Notes: generated by a model not told the origin, from the letters alone. A stretch of DNA of 59,417 nt from Methanobacteriota archaeon (GCA_023430285.1 JAEZAV010000102.1:1-59417), one strand, 5' to 3'. Shown: positions 1-9,003, counted from the stretch's first letter. Program-made: numbers and translations.

Positions 1-122
1 AAATCGTTTTCATCAATAAATGCTTGGAAATTTATTGCATCAAAGAGGTTTCTAACTTTGTTAACCTTATTATCTTGGTTGGATTTTGATCTAAAATCTG
101 TGAAATATACTTTGCTCACCAT
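1..122 (-). CDS. DUF362-family protein, N-terminal fragment
   Basis: The reverse strand from an ATG at 122 reads MVSKVYFTDFRSKSNQDNK and stays open to the window edge (40 codons). The opening resembles the DUF362 proteins of methanogens, which are often fused to ferredoxin domains; their function is unknown. A GGGAG ribosome binding site sits about 8 nt upstream. The gene lies downstream of two DtxR-like boxes (309-326, 374-391) and a long leader, so metal-dependent control is possible. The family call rests on the N-terminus only. Confidence 0.6.
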   Translation of the reverse strand, partial: MVSKVYFTDFRSKSNQDNKVNKVRNLFDAINFQAFIDEND

Positions 123-238
123 TTAACTCCCTCAGCCTGACATTTCTGGAACTTCATACTTTACAGAATATTTTGTTTTAGTAATATGTTATAGACTTCA
201 TAATATATCTAAAATTCATTCTAAAAAAAGTTAAAATT

Positions 239-297
239 AAAAATATGGCCCAGTGGTACATTTGAGCTGAGGATGATCTACGATGAACCATATTTTT
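239..297. other. 10-bp stem enclosing 39 nt, possible structured RNA
   Basis: AAAAATATGG (239-248) and CCATATTTTT (288-297) are perfectly complementary and enclose 39 nt containing CTGA followed by ATGAT, reminiscent of D'/C' boxes. A T-run follows on the plus strand. On the minus strand the element lies in the presumed leader of the DUF362 gene. It could be a small RNA, a leader structure or a terminator-like hairpin. Confidence 0.35.
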
Positions 298-308
298 TTA
301 CCCAAAAT

Positions 309-326
309 TTAGGTATGCCTAAGTTC
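309..326. promoter_or_regulatory. DtxR/IdeR-like operator box, copy 1
   Basis: The 18-nt sequence TTAGGTATGCCTAAGTTC occurs here and at 374-391. Its core TTAGG-N4-CCTAA is an inverted repeat like the boxes of DtxR/IdeR-family metal regulators. The two copies bracket a minus-strand TATA-like element (about 350-361), a typical repressor layout for the DUF362 gene. Confidence 0.5.
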
Positions 327-373
327 GGGTGGATTAAAATTATCCTGCACAACTTATAAATCTTCCTATTTTT

Positions 374-391
374 TTAGGTATGCCTAAGTTC
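374..391. promoter_or_regulatory. DtxR/IdeR-like operator box, copy 2
   Basis: Exact second copy of the 18-nt box, 65 bp from the first. It overlaps the 3' end of the isomerase gene by two bases. Confidence 0.5.
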
Positions 392-1151
392 ATTTATGAT
401 CATGGGACCAATTAGCCAGGATTAAGTCACGGCTTTTGAGAACATTTTGATAGTTATTTAATTCTATAATACCATTTTTTACACCATTTAAAAGATTTAA
501 ATCCAATGTTCCCTCCCCAAGGGTCAAATGTTGATCCTTTTCACCATCATTATCATTTAAATGATAATAAACTATATTTTTAAGCTTAAAAAATGATTTT
601 ACATCCTGCGTGGTGTTAGCATGACCTGTATCAACAGTTGCATACGATCCACATTTTTCTACAAAAAGTCTATGTTCATCAGCGCTGTTACAAAAATATG
701 CATATTTGTTGGGCATGTTCTCAATGGAAAATTTGATTCCCCTTTCCTCGGAATAATTATTGGCTTCTGTAAGAATGTTTATGGCATGTTCCATGCCGAA
801 ATTTCGTACCCTTTCTTCAAGCCTGTGTATCAATCCAGGATGAGTTGTAATTGCCTTGCAATTAATTTTAACACCGAAATTCACAGTTTCTTTGAGTTGT
901 TTCAATGTTTCCTCCCTAATTCCTGGGTTTAAGCTTCCAGGGTTAAGATCGATGGTGGGAGAATGTAGATAAACATCTATATCGTAAGAATCGAATATTT
1001 CGAAGTTAGAGTTAAAAGACAAAACATTACGTGGCCAGTAGGGACCTTCACAAAGAATTTCAATCAATTGAAATCCATCAGTGGATGCAGTTTCTAGAAA
1101 ATCTTCGAGTGAATTCATAAAAAGTGCCAGAGTTGAAAAGCCCAGTTTCAT
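390..1151 (-). CDS. Sugar phosphate isomerase/epimerase family (TIM barrel)
   Basis: 253 residues with the xylose isomerase-like / AP endonuclease 2 pattern: an N-terminal strand (KLGFSTLALF), ITTHPGLIHR, FSIENMP, TVDTGHAN and YYHLNDNDGEKDQH, with His, Glu and Asp residues placed as in the metal site of this superfamily. Methanogen members are common but their substrates are unknown. Transcribed alone, divergently from the PadR gene. Family fairly sure; reaction not known. Confidence 0.75.
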   Translation of the reverse strand: MKLGFSTLALFMNSLEDFLETASTDGFQLIEILCEGPYWPRNVLSFNSNFEIFDSYDIDVYLHSPTIDLNPGSLNPGIREETLKQLKETVNFGVKINCKAITTHPGLIHRLEERVRNFGMEHAINILTEANNYSEERGIKFSIENMPNKYAYFCNSADEHRLFVEKCGSYATVDTGHANTTQDVKSFFKLKNIVYYHLNDNDGEKDQHLTLGEGTLDLNLLNGVKNGIIELNNYQNVLKSRDLILANWSHDHK

Positions 1152-1228
1152 GAATAATCCTATTATGAATCTGGTTTATATTTTTTATTTAATTTTTTTA
1201 TATAATCAAAAACTATATATAGATTCTA

Positions 1229-1251
1229 AATATATCAAAAAATGATATATT
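1229..1251. promoter_or_regulatory. Perfect inverted-repeat operator upstream of padR
   Basis: AATATATCA (1229-1237) and TGATATATT (1243-1251) form a perfect 9-bp inverted repeat with a 5-nt A spacer. It lies just after the TATA element (about 1212-1221) and about 28 nt before the PadR start, as expected for autorepression of the exporter operon. PadR proteins are usually local repressors. Confidence 0.6.
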
Positions 1252-1278
1252 AAAATTTAATATAGTGACGTGAAAAAA

Positions 1279-1746
1279 ATGGAAGAAAAAGGTAGCAATC
1301 CCTTGGAGGATTCCAAATCCACAAATCATGACCCTAATAAATTAGAAAATGAGTTGGATTGTAACTCCGAGCTATCAAAGCTTAAAAAATATGATATTAA
1401 ACTTTTAAAAAGCATGAAGGGATTTGGTAAAACCCTGATTCTCTGGATTATTAGTAAGGAGAGAATTCATGGTTACGAAATAATGAGCAAAATAAACAAG
1501 GTTAATCCTGCAGAACCAGAACAATTTAAGGGAAAACCTGGGAAAATATACCCAATACTGCATGATCTAGAGAATGCAGGATTAATTGAAGGAACTTGGG
1601 AAGCTCATGGAAAAAGAAAAATTAAATACTACGAGATCACCGAAGAAGGTATCCAAACACTGGAAAGAATCAAAAAAGTGTTCAGATGTCATAGAACCGC
1701 ACTTTTAGAGGAATTCTGGAGAGATATATTTGATAAAAACGATTGA
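1279..1746 (+). CDS. PadR-family transcriptional regulator
   Basis: About 155 residues. The core (from roughly residue 45) is a PadR winged helix: LILWIISKERIHGYEIMSK, GKIYPILHDLENAGLIEGTW, then KYYEITEEG and a short helical tail. The N-terminal 40 residues are acidic and probably disordered. A GTG at 1270 gives three more residues, but GTGA at 1265-1268 fits as a ribosome binding site for the ATG at 1279. First gene of an operon with the ABC exporter 12 nt downstream, which it probably represses through the palindrome at 1229-1251. Confidence 0.85.
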   Translation: MEEKGSNPLEDSKSTNHDPNKLENELDCNSELSKLKKYDIKLLKSMKGFGKTLILWIISKERIHGYEIMSKINKVNPAEPEQFKGKPGKIYPILHDLENAGLIEGTWEAHGKRKIKYYEITEEGIQTLERIKKVFRCHRTALLEEFWRDIFDKND

Positions 1747-1758
1747 AGGGGGTAAAAA

Positions 1759-2853
1759 ATGAAATATGCTATAGAAACTTTTGATCTATCAAAAAAATAC
1801 AACAATGATTTTTTAGCTGTTGATGAACTCAACATGAAGATAGACAACAAAAGCATTTTCGGTTTTCTAGGACCAAATGGTGCAGGAAAAACCACAACAA
1901 TAAAAATGCTCACTTGTTTAATACAGCCCACTGGAGGAACAGCGAATGTGGCTGGTTTTGACATTGCAAAACAGCCAAACGAAGTTCGAGAAAAAATCGG
2001 AATGGTTCCACAACTCGTAAGTCTGTATGGAGATCTTACGGTACGTGAAAATATTGAACTCTGCGCAGACTTTTACGGACTTCCAACTGATTTGAAAATA
2101 AGTCGTGCTGAAGAATTAATGGAACTCGTTGATATTAAATATGCTGAAAACAAGTTGGTAAAACAATTATCTGGTGGTATGAAGCAGAAAGCATCAGTAG
2201 TTGCCAGTTTAATACATCAACCAGATATTTTATTCCTTGATGAACCAACCATAGGTTTGGATCCAACAACCAAGAGGGTTTTATGGGATTTAGTAGAAGA
2301 ATTGAACTCAGAGGGACGTACCATAATTCTATGTTCACATGATATGTACGAGGTGGAACTACTCTGTGATAAAATTGGAATCATTAATGGAGGAGTTCTA
2401 GCAGCCTACGATACACCTAGAGGTCTTAAAGACACCATGATCCATGAACAAAAAGAAGTTCGATCCTCTGAAACATCCAATGTAATTAAAATTATGGATG
2501 AACTCAGAAAAGAAAGTGATACTGAAGATAATGCCGCTTATGACCAATTAAAAGAAAAAATAGAACATGAAAACAGAGATTTAAAAGAATTAAGTGTAAT
2601 GATCAGCAATTTAGATGAAAATATGACCGATCATCTGAAAAACTTGCCTGAAGTCGATCTATTGAATGAACACGATTCTGGAAGAATAGTCATGGATATT
2701 GACTCTAAAGATGAATCTGTGAGTAAGATAATTTCCGAAATAATCAACAATGGGGGAACTATCACTTCAATATCCACTAAAGATCCTTCATTGGAAGATG
2801 TTTTCATGAGTGTAACTTCAAAGAATAAAAAAGAAGGTGCAGAAGATGGTTGA
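1759..2853 (+). CDS. ABC-2 type exporter, ATP-binding subunit
   Basis: 364 residues with the motifs of a DrrA-like ATPase: Walker A GPNGAGKTT (about 39-47), Q-loop MVPQLVSLYG, signature LSGGMKQK, Walker B DILFLDEPT and the H-loop histidine CSHDM. About 130 residues after the nucleotide-binding domain form a predicted helical extension ending in the LEDVFMSVT motif usual for drug and antibiotic exporters. GGGGG precedes the start. Overlaps the permease by 8 nt, so the pair is translationally coupled. Substrate unknown. Confidence 0.9.
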   Translation: MKYAIETFDLSKKYNNDFLAVDELNMKIDNKSIFGFLGPNGAGKTTTIKMLTCLIQPTGGTANVAGFDIAKQPNEVREKIGMVPQLVSLYGDLTVRENIELCADFYGLPTDLKISRAEELMELVDIKYAENKLVKQLSGGMKQKASVVASLIHQPDILFLDEPTIGLDPTTKRVLWDLVEELNSEGRTIILCSHDMYEVELLCDKIGIINGGVLAAYDTPRGLKDTMIHEQKEVRSSETSNVIKIMDELRKESDTEDNAAYDQLKEKIEHENRDLKELSVMISNLDENMTDHLKNLPEVDLLNEHDSGRIVMDIDSKDESVSKIISEIINNGGTITSISTKDPSLEDVFMSVTSKNKKEGAEDG

Positions 2854-4015
2854 AACCAAAAAAATTATGTGGATGATCAAAAAAGATTTGATGGTCCTAT
2901 GGAGACATAAACCTCGTTTACTATCCCTATTCCTGTTCCCAATTATCATGATCACCCTTTTTGGTTATGGTATGGGAGGAACCATAAACAACATTCCAGT
3001 AGTTGTAGTGGACCAGAGTCAAGGAAACCTGTCTGATGCAACACTAAGCGCAATTAAAAGTAATACGTTGTACGATGTTAAAGAAATAACCACAGATCCC
3101 AATAAAGGATTGCAGATGGTTCAAAATGGACAGGCAAAAGCAGCCATAATTCTTCCCACGAATTATGATACTCTGAATGACACGTCGCCAAAAAGCATTG
3201 TTGTCGATGTCGATTCTTCGGATCAACTAGCATCAGGTGCGATTATACCCGCCACACAAGGTTTATTTACTCAGATTAACCAGCAAATAGCAGAACAAAA
3301 GCTTCAGTCATCATCAATATCAGTTTCAAGTAGTCAGGTAAATGGAACTCAAGTATCTCCTTACCAAAGTATATTGAACACGATTAATGTTGAAGTAAAC
3401 AAGTTATACGGTAATATCAGTTATTTAAATTTCCTTGCACCAGCAATAATTGGAATGACCATTCTCTTTGGATGTGTGTTTGGTATGGGAGAAATTGTAG
3501 CCGGTGAAAGGGAAAGAGGAGAACTTGCAAGATTGTTCATGACCCCTACTAGTGTTGCGACTGTCATTGGTGGAAAAATTATATCCAAATTAGTTCAAGA
3601 AACTGGGCGGGGAATTATCTTAATTGTGGCAGCGATAGCCCTATTTGGAATTATTATTAACGGCAGCATGGTGCTGACAATTCTGCTGTTAATACTGGGA
3701 GCGTTATGTTTCATAGGATTTGGAATTATGGTTTCTGCAAGGGTTTCATCCCAGGAAGATTTCATGCAGACTGTGATGCCCATTACAATGCCCATGATGT
3801 TTTTATCAGGAGTATTCTATCCAATAGAAACAATGCCATGGATATTCCAACAAATTGCATATATCTTACCATTAACATACGTTAACGATGCTTTAAGAGC
3901 AGTTATGTTAAAAGGATCAGGCGTAGGAGATATATGGATAGATATTGTGGTTTTACTAGGATTTACAGCAATATTCTTCTATTTAGGAGTAACGAAATTT
4001 AACAGAGACATATAA
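2846..4015 (+). CDS. ABC-2 type exporter, permease subunit
   Basis: About 389 residues. One N-terminal membrane helix (LLSLFLFPIIMITLFGYG), a long extracytoplasmic region (about 45-200), then five C-terminal helices including FGMGEIVAGERERGELARLFMTP, the hallmark of ABC-2 permeases. AAGGTG 6 nt before the ATG at 2846 decides the start; an upstream ATG at 2837 has no site. Partner of the preceding ATPase. Confidence 0.9.
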   Translation: MVETKKIMWMIKKDLMVLWRHKPRLLSLFLFPIIMITLFGYGMGGTINNIPVVVVDQSQGNLSDATLSAIKSNTLYDVKEITTDPNKGLQMVQNGQAKAAIILPTNYDTLNDTSPKSIVVDVDSSDQLASGAIIPATQGLFTQINQQIAEQKLQSSSISVSSSQVNGTQVSPYQSILNTINVEVNKLYGNISYLNFLAPAIIGMTILFGCVFGMGEIVAGERERGELARLFMTPTSVATVIGGKIISKLVQETGRGIILIVAAIALFGIIINGSMVLTILLLILGALCFIGFGIMVSARVSSQEDFMQTVMPITMPMMFLSGVFYPIETMPWIFQQIAYILPLTYVNDALRAVMLKGSGVGDIWIDIVVLLGFTAIFFYLGVTKFNRDI

Positions 4016-4041
4016 TTGAGTCATGATTCTAATGACTCAAT
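4015..4041 (+). other. Intercistronic hairpin
   Basis: ATTGAGTCA (4015-4023) and TGACTCAAT (4033-4041) pair perfectly around a 9-nt loop directly after the permease stop. No T-run follows, so it may be an RNA-processing or partial attenuation site setting how much beta-propeller protein is made relative to the exporter. Confidence 0.6.
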
Positions 4042-4061
4042 CTAAATAATTAGGTGATAAA

Positions 4062-5297
4062 ATGATTGGAAAAAAGAATATATTGATTGGAATTATGATG
4101 CTTAGCATATTCATAGGTCCAATGACAGTTTCTACTGCTTCGGCAGCAGACTGGCCAATGTTTCAAGAAAATTTGAACCATACAGCATACATGGACGAAG
4201 CTTCTGATTTCAATCCAGACACATGGTTATTCCAAACTTCTGGACTTTTAACATCAGCAGCCATAACTGATAAATTGATCTATTTCGGATCAAGCAGTGG
4301 TCTATTCTCAGCCCTTAACCTTGAAGACGGTACAAAAGTATGGGATTACAAGGCAGGAGGAAACATAACAAGCGCACCAATAGTAGTTGGAGACAATGTA
4401 TACTTCGGATCTGGAGATAGCTATCTCTATGCTTTGAATAAAAAAACTGGGGATGACGTTTGGAAATATAAAACAGGAAATGCAATAGAAACAACCCCTG
4501 CCATAGATAATGGTATAATATACTTCGGATCAGATGATCAGAGATTATACGCCCTAAATACCAACGACAGTACCAAGAAATGGGAATTCCAAACTGGAAA
4601 CGCTGTTAGATCTTCCCCTACAGTTTATAATGATACTGTATACTTTGGATCTGATGATGGAAAGATCTATGCTTTAGGCATAGCCAACGGAACACAAACA
4701 TGGGCATACGACACAGGTAGTGCCGTAAGATCATCTCCTGCCATTAACAACACAACTTTGTACATGGGAACAGATAATGGAAACTTCTATGCACTAAACA
4801 CCGCAGATGGTTCAGTTTTATGGAATTATAACCTAAATGATTCCGTGAAATCTTCAGCACTTTTAGATCCAAACGATAATGCCCTCTTCATAGGTTCAGA
4901 TAACGGAAATATAACAGCCCTTGATATGCGTGATGGAAAACTTAAATGGTCCGTCAATACCGGAAACGTTAAAACCACCCCTGCACTTATGGGAGATAAC
5001 ATCGTAGTAACTTCAGAATCTGGAACAGTGTACGTTCTAAACAAGTACAGTGGAAAAGAAGAATGGAGTTACACTCCAGGTTATTACCTATTTAATTCGC
5101 CATTGACTTCACCAATAGTGTATGGTGACGATATATTCGTGGGTGATAACAACGGAAACATGTACGCAATTGACTTCTCAAGAAAAACCGGGCCTGTTTC
5201 TAACTACCTCTACTACGTGATAGCCATAGTTGTAGTCATAGTTGGAGGATTATTAGCAGTAAGGACACTTAGAAGAAGAAGAAAAGGGAAAGAATAA
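4062..5297 (+). CDS. Membrane-anchored PQQ-type beta-propeller protein
   Basis: 411 residues. A signal peptide (about 1-29, ending STASAAD) is followed by about eight repeats of the form W-x-(F/Y)-(Q/K)-TG...VYFGSDDGK-(L/I)-YAL, the PQQ/YWTD-like blade also seen in BamB. A C-terminal membrane helix (YVIAIVVVIVGGLLAV) with a basic tail (RTLRRRRKGK) anchors it outside the cell. No PQQ enzyme residues can be claimed; these repeats are usually structural. AGGTGA precedes the ATG. Placement with the exporter suggests a surface accessory role, not proven. Confidence 0.85.
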   Translation: MIGKKNILIGIMMLSIFIGPMTVSTASAADWPMFQENLNHTAYMDEASDFNPDTWLFQTSGLLTSAAITDKLIYFGSSSGLFSALNLEDGTKVWDYKAGGNITSAPIVVGDNVYFGSGDSYLYALNKKTGDDVWKYKTGNAIETTPAIDNGIIYFGSDDQRLYALNTNDSTKKWEFQTGNAVRSSPTVYNDTVYFGSDDGKIYALGIANGTQTWAYDTGSAVRSSPAINNTTLYMGTDNGNFYALNTADGSVLWNYNLNDSVKSSALLDPNDNALFIGSDNGNITALDMRDGKLKWSVNTGNVKTTPALMGDNIVVTSESGTVYVLNKYSGKEEWSYTPGYYLFNSPLTSPIVYGDDIFVGDNNGNMYAIDFSRKTGPVSNYLYYVIAIVVVIVGGLLAVRTLRRRRKGKE

Positions 5298-5330
5298 ATT
5301 TTTCCCTTATTAATTATTTTTTTTTAAAAA
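5284..5330 (+). terminator. Hairpin plus T-run terminator
   Basis: AAGGGAAA (5284-5291) pairs with TTTCCCTT (5301-5308) across the stop codon of the beta-propeller gene. A long T-run and then A-run follow (about 5317-5336), which could serve both this operon and the convergent alba gene. Confidence 0.6.
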
Positions 5331-5380
5331 AAATATACAATTTATAAAAATAACAAATATAAAACTAGTTTTATTAGGCT

Positions 5381-5668
5381 TCAGATGGAAGTATCATCCC
5401 TTGAAAGCTGAATTTCTATGGCAGAAACATTAGTATTTGCGCCTTCATTGTTCATAATTTCCTCTGTGCTTATGTCTATAGATTCCACTTGTGCATCAGT
5501 AATAAATCTGTTTCTAACTATCTCAGCAACATCAACCGCTCTGCTGATTGCTCTACCTCTAGCTTTTAGAACAACCTCAGAAAGTCCGCCATTCATTTGT
5601 GTTACTACTGCTAAAACGTAATTCATTACTGGTTTATTTCCAATGTATACAATATTTTCCTCTGGCAT
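5381..5668 (-). CDS. albA: Alba, archaeal chromatin / nucleic-acid-binding protein
   Basis: 95 residues from the ATG at 5668, chosen because GGAGGT lies 8 nt upstream; an ATG five codons earlier has none. Features of Alba (Sso10b) are clear: NIVYIGNKPVMNYVLAVVTQ with the conserved lysine loop, LKARGRAISRAVDVAEIVRNRF, and a C-terminal strand VSAIEIQLSR. Alba coats DNA and RNA as dimers. Single gene with an AT-rich promoter and no clear operon partners. Confidence 0.93.
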   Translation of the reverse strand: MPEENIVYIGNKPVMNYVLAVVTQMNGGLSEVVLKARGRAISRAVDVAEIVRNRFITDAQVESIDISTEEIMNNEGANTNVSAIEIQLSRDDTSI

Positions 5669-5933
5669 CGCTTTAACCTCCAAATAATACCCTGATTGTT
5701 TAGATATATTTAATATTATATATATTTTATGTTCATAAGACCTTTTTTAACAGATCAATAAATGAATAAGTAGTTTAATTAGGCATAATATCATATTAAG
5801 CAATTCATACAGGTTTAACCTGATTTATACGGATTAAAATGAGAATAGATAACACATACTACTCTATTTTTTTATAAAAATAGTTGTATCACAAATGTAC
5901 TGGTAACATAAAATGAAGTTCATCTTCTAATCA

Positions 5934-6686
5934 TCATGTCCTAAAAATAATCATAACTCCGTCCAGTATGTCCGATTCGTTGACTATGGGATTAAAAGTA
6001 CCCTCAATTGGAATATAATCGTTGTCTTTAGATTTTATCGAAAAATTCTCCTCAATTACTTCAGTTGAATTGAACCTTCCAATTATGTCGTTTAAATCTA
6101 TATCTGGTATCAATTTTCCCACAGAAGTTCCAATGAAACTCTCATTAGATATTTCTGCAAAATTAGCTGCGACAGGGTTCATAAAAATAATTCTTCCATT
6201 GAGATCAGTTGCAATCGCACCTTCACTAACAGATTTGAGAACGGATTCAAGTAATTTATAATGACCATTAGCATTGTAACTTTCAGATGCGCCTTTTTGG
6301 TCCAAAATTATATCTATGGCCGTGTAAAGCTCATTTTCTTCAAATGGCTTGTGAAGAAATTCAAAGGGTTCCTTAACTATAAAAGCAGCTGGATGTGTAG
6401 ATTTAACCCTTTCAATTGTATTTTTATCTGAATAAGAAGTTAGGTAAATTATTGGAATGCCAAACTTTGATTCAATGATCTGAGCAGCATCAACTCCGTC
6501 CAATTTTCCATCAAGTTTGATATCCATTATAACTAGATCTGGATTTTTTTCTTCGCTGAATTTTACAGCGTCTTCCCCGTTGGTAAGAACGGCAACTACA
6601 TTGTAATCTGCCTTTTCAAGACTATTTTTTATGTCCTTTGCCGTAATCCCCTCATCTTCAACAACCAGAATATCTACGGGTGCCAT
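5934..6686 (-). CDS. Response regulator: receiver plus PAS domain
   Basis: 250 residues. A receiver domain (about 4-128) shows the acidic pair EDE, phospho-acceptor Asp55 (VIMDIKL) and the KPF lysine at about 113. A PAS domain (about 145-250, ATDLNGRIIFMNPVAANF) follows. No kinase or DNA-binding domain is present, the usual REC-PAS layout of methanogens. Between the switch residue and KPF it has extra sequence, as does its neighbour at 6705-7448, so the two look like a tandem duplication. GGAGGT precedes the ATG. No cognate kinase in the window. Confidence 0.88.
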   Translation of the reverse strand: MAPVDILVVEDEGITAKDIKNSLEKADYNVVAVLTNGEDAVKFSEEKNPDLVIMDIKLDGKLDGVDAAQIIESKFGIPIIYLTSYSDKNTIERVKSTHPAAFIVKEPFEFLHKPFEENELYTAIDIILDQKGASESYNANGHYKLLESVLKSVSEGAIATDLNGRIIFMNPVAANFAEISNESFIGTSVGKLIPDIDLNDIIGRFNSTEVIEENFSIKSKDNDYIPIEGTFNPIVNESDILDGVMIIFRT

Positions 6687-6704
6687 GAATGATACCTCCA
6701 GAAT

Positions 6705-7448
6705 TTATTGGTTTTTTTGTTTGAATACTAGGATAAAACCATTGATTTGGCCATTATCATCAGTTATAGAATTTAAATCACATTTAACTTTTATTTCTTG
6801 CCCATTAGTTACGAGGATATGCTCATCTTGTTGTAGATGTTCCTTCATTAAAGTCAGATCAAACGATTCAAAGGATTTAAGGGGCTCAAAAACTGTGTTA
6901 ACTTCCTTGCCCAATACTTTATCAAGTTTACATCCAGTTAGACTTTCAGCTGAAGAATTCATGAGTTTAACTAGACCTTCAGAATTTGTAGCGATTACAG
7001 CTTCGTTGTAATGTTTAAGCATTGCAGACACTAAATTGTCATGATTTTTTTCCATTTTATGTCTGTAAAGAGTGGTATCTATTGCCAAATGTAATTCACT
7101 TTCTTCAAATGGCTTTTTTATTAAACCAGTCTCATCTTTCATTACGAATCCCGAATGTTCTGTTGCTTTAGCTCGGGTAAGAGTATACTCATCAGAATAT
7201 GCAGTTAAATATATGACGGGAATATCATATTTTAATTTTATTTGCCCTGCAGCTTCAATTCCATCCATCTTACCTTTTAATTTAATATCCATTAAAACAA
7301 GGTCGGGTTGAAGTTTTCCTGCTCTTTCTATGGCTTCCTTTCCTGATGCAACCATATCTATTACGTTATACCCAGAACATTCTAGACCACTCTTTATATC
7401 TTCTGCTGTTATCCTTTCATCCTCTACCACCAATATATTAGGCCCCAT
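6705..7448 (-). CDS. Response regulator: receiver plus PAS domain (paralog)
   Basis: 247 residues, same architecture as the following gene: EDER, Asp54 in VLMDIKL, KKPF, then a PAS domain (about 138-247) beginning MLKHYNEAVIATNSEG. The 18-nt gap to the next gene suggests co-transcription. GGGGGAT precedes the ATG. Output is probably protein-protein signalling, because no effector domain follows. Confidence 0.88.
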   Translation of the reverse strand: MGPNILVVEDERITAEDIKSGLECSGYNVIDMVASGKEAIERAGKLQPDLVLMDIKLKGKMDGIEAAGQIKLKYDIPVIYLTAYSDEYTLTRAKATEHSGFVMKDETGLIKKPFEESELHLAIDTTLYRHKMEKNHDNLVSAMLKHYNEAVIATNSEGLVKLMNSSAESLTGCKLDKVLGKEVNTVFEPLKSFESFDLTLMKEHLQQDEHILVTNGQEIKVKCDLNSITDDNGQINGFILVFKQKNQ

Positions 7449-7465
7449 TATATCCCCCTAAATAG

Positions 7466-7484
7466 CTAACTAAAAATTAGTTAG
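7466..7484 (-). other. Hairpin between leuA and the response regulators
   Basis: CTAACTAA (7466-7473) and TTAGTTAG (7477-7484) form a perfect 8-bp stem with an AAA loop immediately after the leuA stop codon. It lacks a T-run, so termination is uncertain; it may be an operator for the response-regulator pair. Confidence 0.5.
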
Positions 7485-7485
7485 T

Positions 7486-9003
7486 TTAACGTTCAATAAG
7501 TATCTTGTTAATTGAATCTAAAACTGCTTCAACACTTGCCATGACCACGTCATCTGTTGTTGATCTTCCAGTTGCCTTGTTGCCCTTCTTGTCACCCATA
7601 ATAACAAATACTTCTGCTAGAGCATTAGTTCCACCAGTTATTGCTTCAATATTATATTCTTTGAGTTCAATATCTGCTGTCTCCCCTACTAAGCTTTGTA
7701 TTGCATTAATAGCTGCGTCTACTGGACCTACTCCTGTTTTTGCAGCTGTTTTAACTTTGCCGTTTATGTCAAGCTTTACAGTAGCTGTTGGCATTACATT
7801 ATCCCCTGTCATTACTGAGAAGCCCTCGAGTTTGACAATTTCTTTGTGGGCCTTTCCAAGCACAGTCTCGGACATTGCCTTTAGATCAGCATCTGTTACG
7901 CATTTACCCTTGTCTCCAAGTCTTTTCACCTGATCAAAAACCCTTGTGAACTGATCTTCATTGAGTTCAATACCGTACTCATCTAGTTTGGCCTTTATAG
8001 CATTGGCCCCGGTGTGTTTTCCAAGGACTATTCTCCTTGTATGGCCAACCATTTCTGGCGTGATTGGCTCGTATGTTTCTGCCTTTTGAAGGACTCCATG
8101 GACATGGATCCCGGCCTCGTGTGCAAATGCATTTTCCCCAACTATTGCCTTATTTGGAGGCATTTTAATACCAGTTATCCTTGATACGAATTCAGAGGTA
8201 TCAACCAATAGTCTTGTATCTATGGATGTTTTAAGATGATATTGGGATGTTAAAGCCATCACAACCTCTTCTAAAGAAGCGTTTCCTGCCCGCTCCCCTA
8301 ATCCATTTATGGTTGAATGCACCTGACTTGCACCTGCTTCTACCGCGCTCAGGGAATTGGCTACTGCCAGCCCAAAATCATCATGACAGTGCACACTGAG
8401 GGGAGTTTTCAATATTTTCTTCAGTTCAGTAATTAAGTAGTTCATTGAAGACGGGATCATTACTCCAACTGTATCTGGTACGTTTATGAAATCTACACCA
8501 GCATCCTCAACAGCCAGATACACTTCCTTAAGATAATCAAATTCCGTACGTGTAGCATCTTCTGCTGAAAATTCAGCAGTTATTCCATGATCCTTTATGT
8601 ATTCAACGCCTTCTACAGACTTATTTAAAATTTCTTCCCTGTCCATTTTTAGCTTGTACTCTCGATGTAATGGAGAAGTCCCTATAAATGTGTGAATATA
8701 ATCCACACCACTGTCTATTGCAGCATCTAAATCAACACGTAAAGGTCTTGCCAAACCACAAACTCTTGAGTCAAGTTCCAGTTTTAAAATTTCTTTTGTA
8801 GCTCTAATTTCACCCTCTGAAGCAGCTGGAAATCCAACTTCCATGGTGTTAACGCCCAATTTATCTAACTTTTTAGCTATTCTTATCTTTTCATCCACAG
8901 TTAGGGCTACTCCAGGTGTTTGTTCCCCATCCCTTAGGGTAGTGTCCAGAATTTTAACGGAATCTGGAAGATTCATAGTCTGTTTGACTGTTTCTATGTA
9001 CAT
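7486..9003 (-). CDS. leuA: 2-isopropylmalate synthase family (LeuA; CimA possible)
   Basis: 505 residues from the ATG at 9003, chosen because AGAGGT lies 6 nt upstream; the ATG at 9027 has no site. The enzyme condenses acetyl-CoA with 2-ketoisovalerate in leucine synthesis. Visible motifs: LRDGEQTPG, metal-binding HCHDDFGLA, GLGERAGNASLEE, and HEAGIHVHG. The C-terminal third matches the LeuA regulatory dimer domain. VGFPAASEGE and HTFIGTSPLH are more LeuA-like than the citramalate synthase versions I recall, but CimA cannot be excluded. A 25-bp palindrome sits at its promoter. Confidence 0.8.
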   Translation of the reverse strand: MYIETVKQTMNLPDSVKILDTTLRDGEQTPGVALTVDEKIRIAKKLDKLGVNTMEVGFPAASEGEIRATKEILKLELDSRVCGLARPLRVDLDAAIDSGVDYIHTFIGTSPLHREYKLKMDREEILNKSVEGVEYIKDHGITAEFSAEDATRTEFDYLKEVYLAVEDAGVDFINVPDTVGVMIPSSMNYLITELKKILKTPLSVHCHDDFGLAVANSLSAVEAGASQVHSTINGLGERAGNASLEEVVMALTSQYHLKTSIDTRLLVDTSEFVSRITGIKMPPNKAIVGENAFAHEAGIHVHGVLQKAETYEPITPEMVGHTRRIVLGKHTGANAIKAKLDEYGIELNEDQFTRVFDQVKRLGDKGKCVTDADLKAMSETVLGKAHKEIVKLEGFSVMTGDNVMPTATVKLDINGKVKTAAKTGVGPVDAAINAIQSLVGETADIELKEYNIEAITGGTNALAEVFVIMGDKKGNKATGRSTTDDVVMASVEAVLDSINKILIER

